Notes under the pieces: generated by a model | The model's database searches: none | What the model was told of the DNA's origin: nothing | The model's input: only the letters and a program-made list of their open reading frames with translations | Program-made: the position numbers and the translations under genes | DNA from: Palauibacter sp022826685 | GTDB taxonomy: Bacteria; Gemmatimonadota; Gemmatimonadetes; Palauibacterales; Palauibacteraceae | Direction: 5' to 3' (one strand) | DNA: 64,000 nucleotides | Assembly (NCBI RefSeq): GCF_965221685.1 | Contig: NZ_OZ244907.1 | In this document: piece by piece, positions 63,095 to 64,000 of the stretch | Layout: each line of letters opens with the position of its first letter | How positions within the stretch are numbered: the stretch's first letter is position 1

Positions 63095-64000
63095 ATGATT
63101 CGTCCCGTTTTGCCGCAGATACATGTCCTGTACGAGAACCCGGCCTGGATTCCGCCCCTTCAGGAGGCGCTCGCGAGGGAGGGTTTCCGGGTCCACCTCG
63201 TGCACGTGAACGAGGGGCTCGTCGACCCGTCCGTCCCTCCGCCCGAGGGCGTCTGGATCAACCGCATCAGCCCGTCGTCGCACACGCGGGGCCACCTCCA
63301 CACGGTGGAACTCGCTCGGCAGCTCCTGTACTGGCTCGAATCCCACGGGCGCCGCGTGATCAACGGGCTCGGCGCCTTCGAGCTGGAGATGAGCAAGCTC
63401 CGGCAGGATCTCGTCCTGCAGCGGCACGGGATCCGCACGCCCCGGACGGTGCTGGCCGTGGGGAGGGAGCACCTCCTCCAGGCCGCCGCCACCTTCGACG
63501 GTCCGTTCATCACGAAGCACGACCAGGGGGGCAAGGGTCTGGGGATCCGGCTCTTCCGCGACGCGCGGGAACTCGAGGGACACCTCGACGGCGACGGCTT
63601 TGACGCGGGGCCCGGCGCGAGGATGATCCTCCAGCAGTATATCGACGCCCCTGAGCCGTTCATCACGCGGGTGGAGATCGTGGGCGGCCGCTTCGTGTTC
63701 GCCATGCGGAGTTCCACTGCCGGGGGGTTCGAACTCTGCCCCTCGGATGCGTGCAATCCGATGCCCTCCGGGAAGGGCGAGGAGGAGGTCGAGGAAGGGG
63801 GGCTCCAGGTGTGCCCGACGGGTCCCGGGCTCTTCAGCCCCTCGCCGGTCGCGGAGGACGACCCGCTGGTGCAGCGGTACATCCGGCTCTGCAACGAGGA
63901 ACGGATCGAGATCGCGGGCATCGAATACGTGCGGGACGCGTGGGGCCACCGCTACACGTACGACATCAACGGCACGACGAACTACAACCAGACGCTGGGC
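63095..64000 (+). CDS. RimK/glutathione-synthase-like ATP-grasp ligase (partial)
   Basis: The first 302 codons of an ATP-grasp enzyme continuing past the window. GAGAGAAG lies before the ATG. An N-terminal preATP-grasp-like segment leads to ELEMSKLRQDLVLQRHGIRTP, then FITKHDQGGKGLGIRLF (the ATP-binding loop) and QQYIDAPEPFITRVEIVG. The final visible part YVRDAWGHRYTYDINGTTNYN carries the Mg-binding Asp/Asn residues. Such enzymes ligate amino acids onto peptides, coenzymes or thiols. Substrate unknown. The preceding Cys leader, if real, would point to a Cys or thiol pathway. Confidence 0.85.
   Translation, partial: MIRPVLPQIHVLYENPAWIPPLQEALAREGFRVHLVHVNEGLVDPSVPPPEGVWINRISPSSHTRGHLHTVELARQLLYWLESHGRRVINGLGAFELEMSKLRQDLVLQRHGIRTPRTVLAVGREHLLQAAATFDGPFITKHDQGGKGLGIRLFRDARELEGHLDGDGFDAGPGARMILQQYIDAPEPFITRVEIVGGRFVFAMRSSTAGGFELCPSDACNPMPSGKGEEEVEEGGLQVCPTGPGLFSPSPVAEDDPLVQRYIRLCNEERIEIAGIEYVRDAWGHRYTYDINGTTNYNQTLG

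Noticed and set aside
1..64000. CRISPR arrays, insertion sequences, rRNA genes and prophage modules
   Set aside because: No regular spacer-repeat pattern, transposase, integrase, rRNA or phage structural gene was recognised.

Overview
The window is GC-rich DNA with densely packed, often overlapping genes. It has a strong bias to exported proteins: lipoproteins, Sec and Tat substrates, a TonB-dependent receptor, and several very large secreted beta-propeller hydrolases. Tricorn-like peptidase, VPS10/sortilin-type repeat protein, TolB-propeller amidohydrolase, TonB receptor with carboxypeptidase-regulatory N-terminus, tandem DUF1080, POT peptide transporter, SURF1 and form I CO dehydrogenase together suggest a Gram-negative, aerobic heterotroph feeding on peptides and carbohydrates, most likely Gemmatimonadota. 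The phylum is inferred from gene content only.

Layout. 1-3533 (minus) is an apparent operon of a Tat-exported Gfo/Idh oxidoreductase, a lipoprotein with two 3-keto-disaccharide hydrolase domains and a haem protein cut by the window edge; together they could oxidise and cleave sugars in the periplasm. 3637-6965 (plus) holds a cyclophilin, an exported alpha/beta hydrolase, a haem-motif lipoprotein and two paralogous membrane proteins. 6975-13362 holds a leishmanolysin-like lipoprotein protease, DUF6152-like and two related lipoproteins, then an NHL-repeat lipoprotein and a regulatory-domain protein. 13433-21952 holds a tricorn-like peptidase with a broken reading frame at its signal peptide, a penicillin-binding-protein-like hydrolase and a TonB receptor. 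A tRNA-Leu(UAA) follows at 22052-22136.

22286-33988 holds a small secreted protein, dut with a 31-residue membrane miniprotein behind it, an FMN reductase, the amidohydrolase, an FAD oxidoreductase, an operon of acyl-CoA ligase, hotdog thioesterase and amidase, and SURF1. 34110-46963 holds the POT transporter (apparent CTG start) coupled to a 104-residue protein with a TTG start, a VOC protein, the nfeD-floA membrane-domain operon, the VPS10-type protein, a proline-iminopeptidase-like hydrolase, a second serine hydrolase and two small lipoproteins. 47070-53929 (minus) is an ABC exporter with one ATPase and four permeases that look like a duplicated pair, next to a His/Cys-motif small protein.

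54051-61623 holds guanine deaminase and an EamA transporter, then a molybdenum hydroxylase operon: nucleotidyltransferase, XdhC fused to a YHS domain, CoxG, CoxM, CoxS, CoxL. CoxL carries the form I AYRCSFR motif, so this should be a true aerobic CO dehydrogenase. 61711-62792 is a small toxin-antitoxin-like island (DUF2283 protein, TumA, TumE) with a palindromic operator. The window ends with a Cys-rich leader ORF and a rho-independent terminator upstream of a RimK-like ATP-grasp ligase that runs off the edge.
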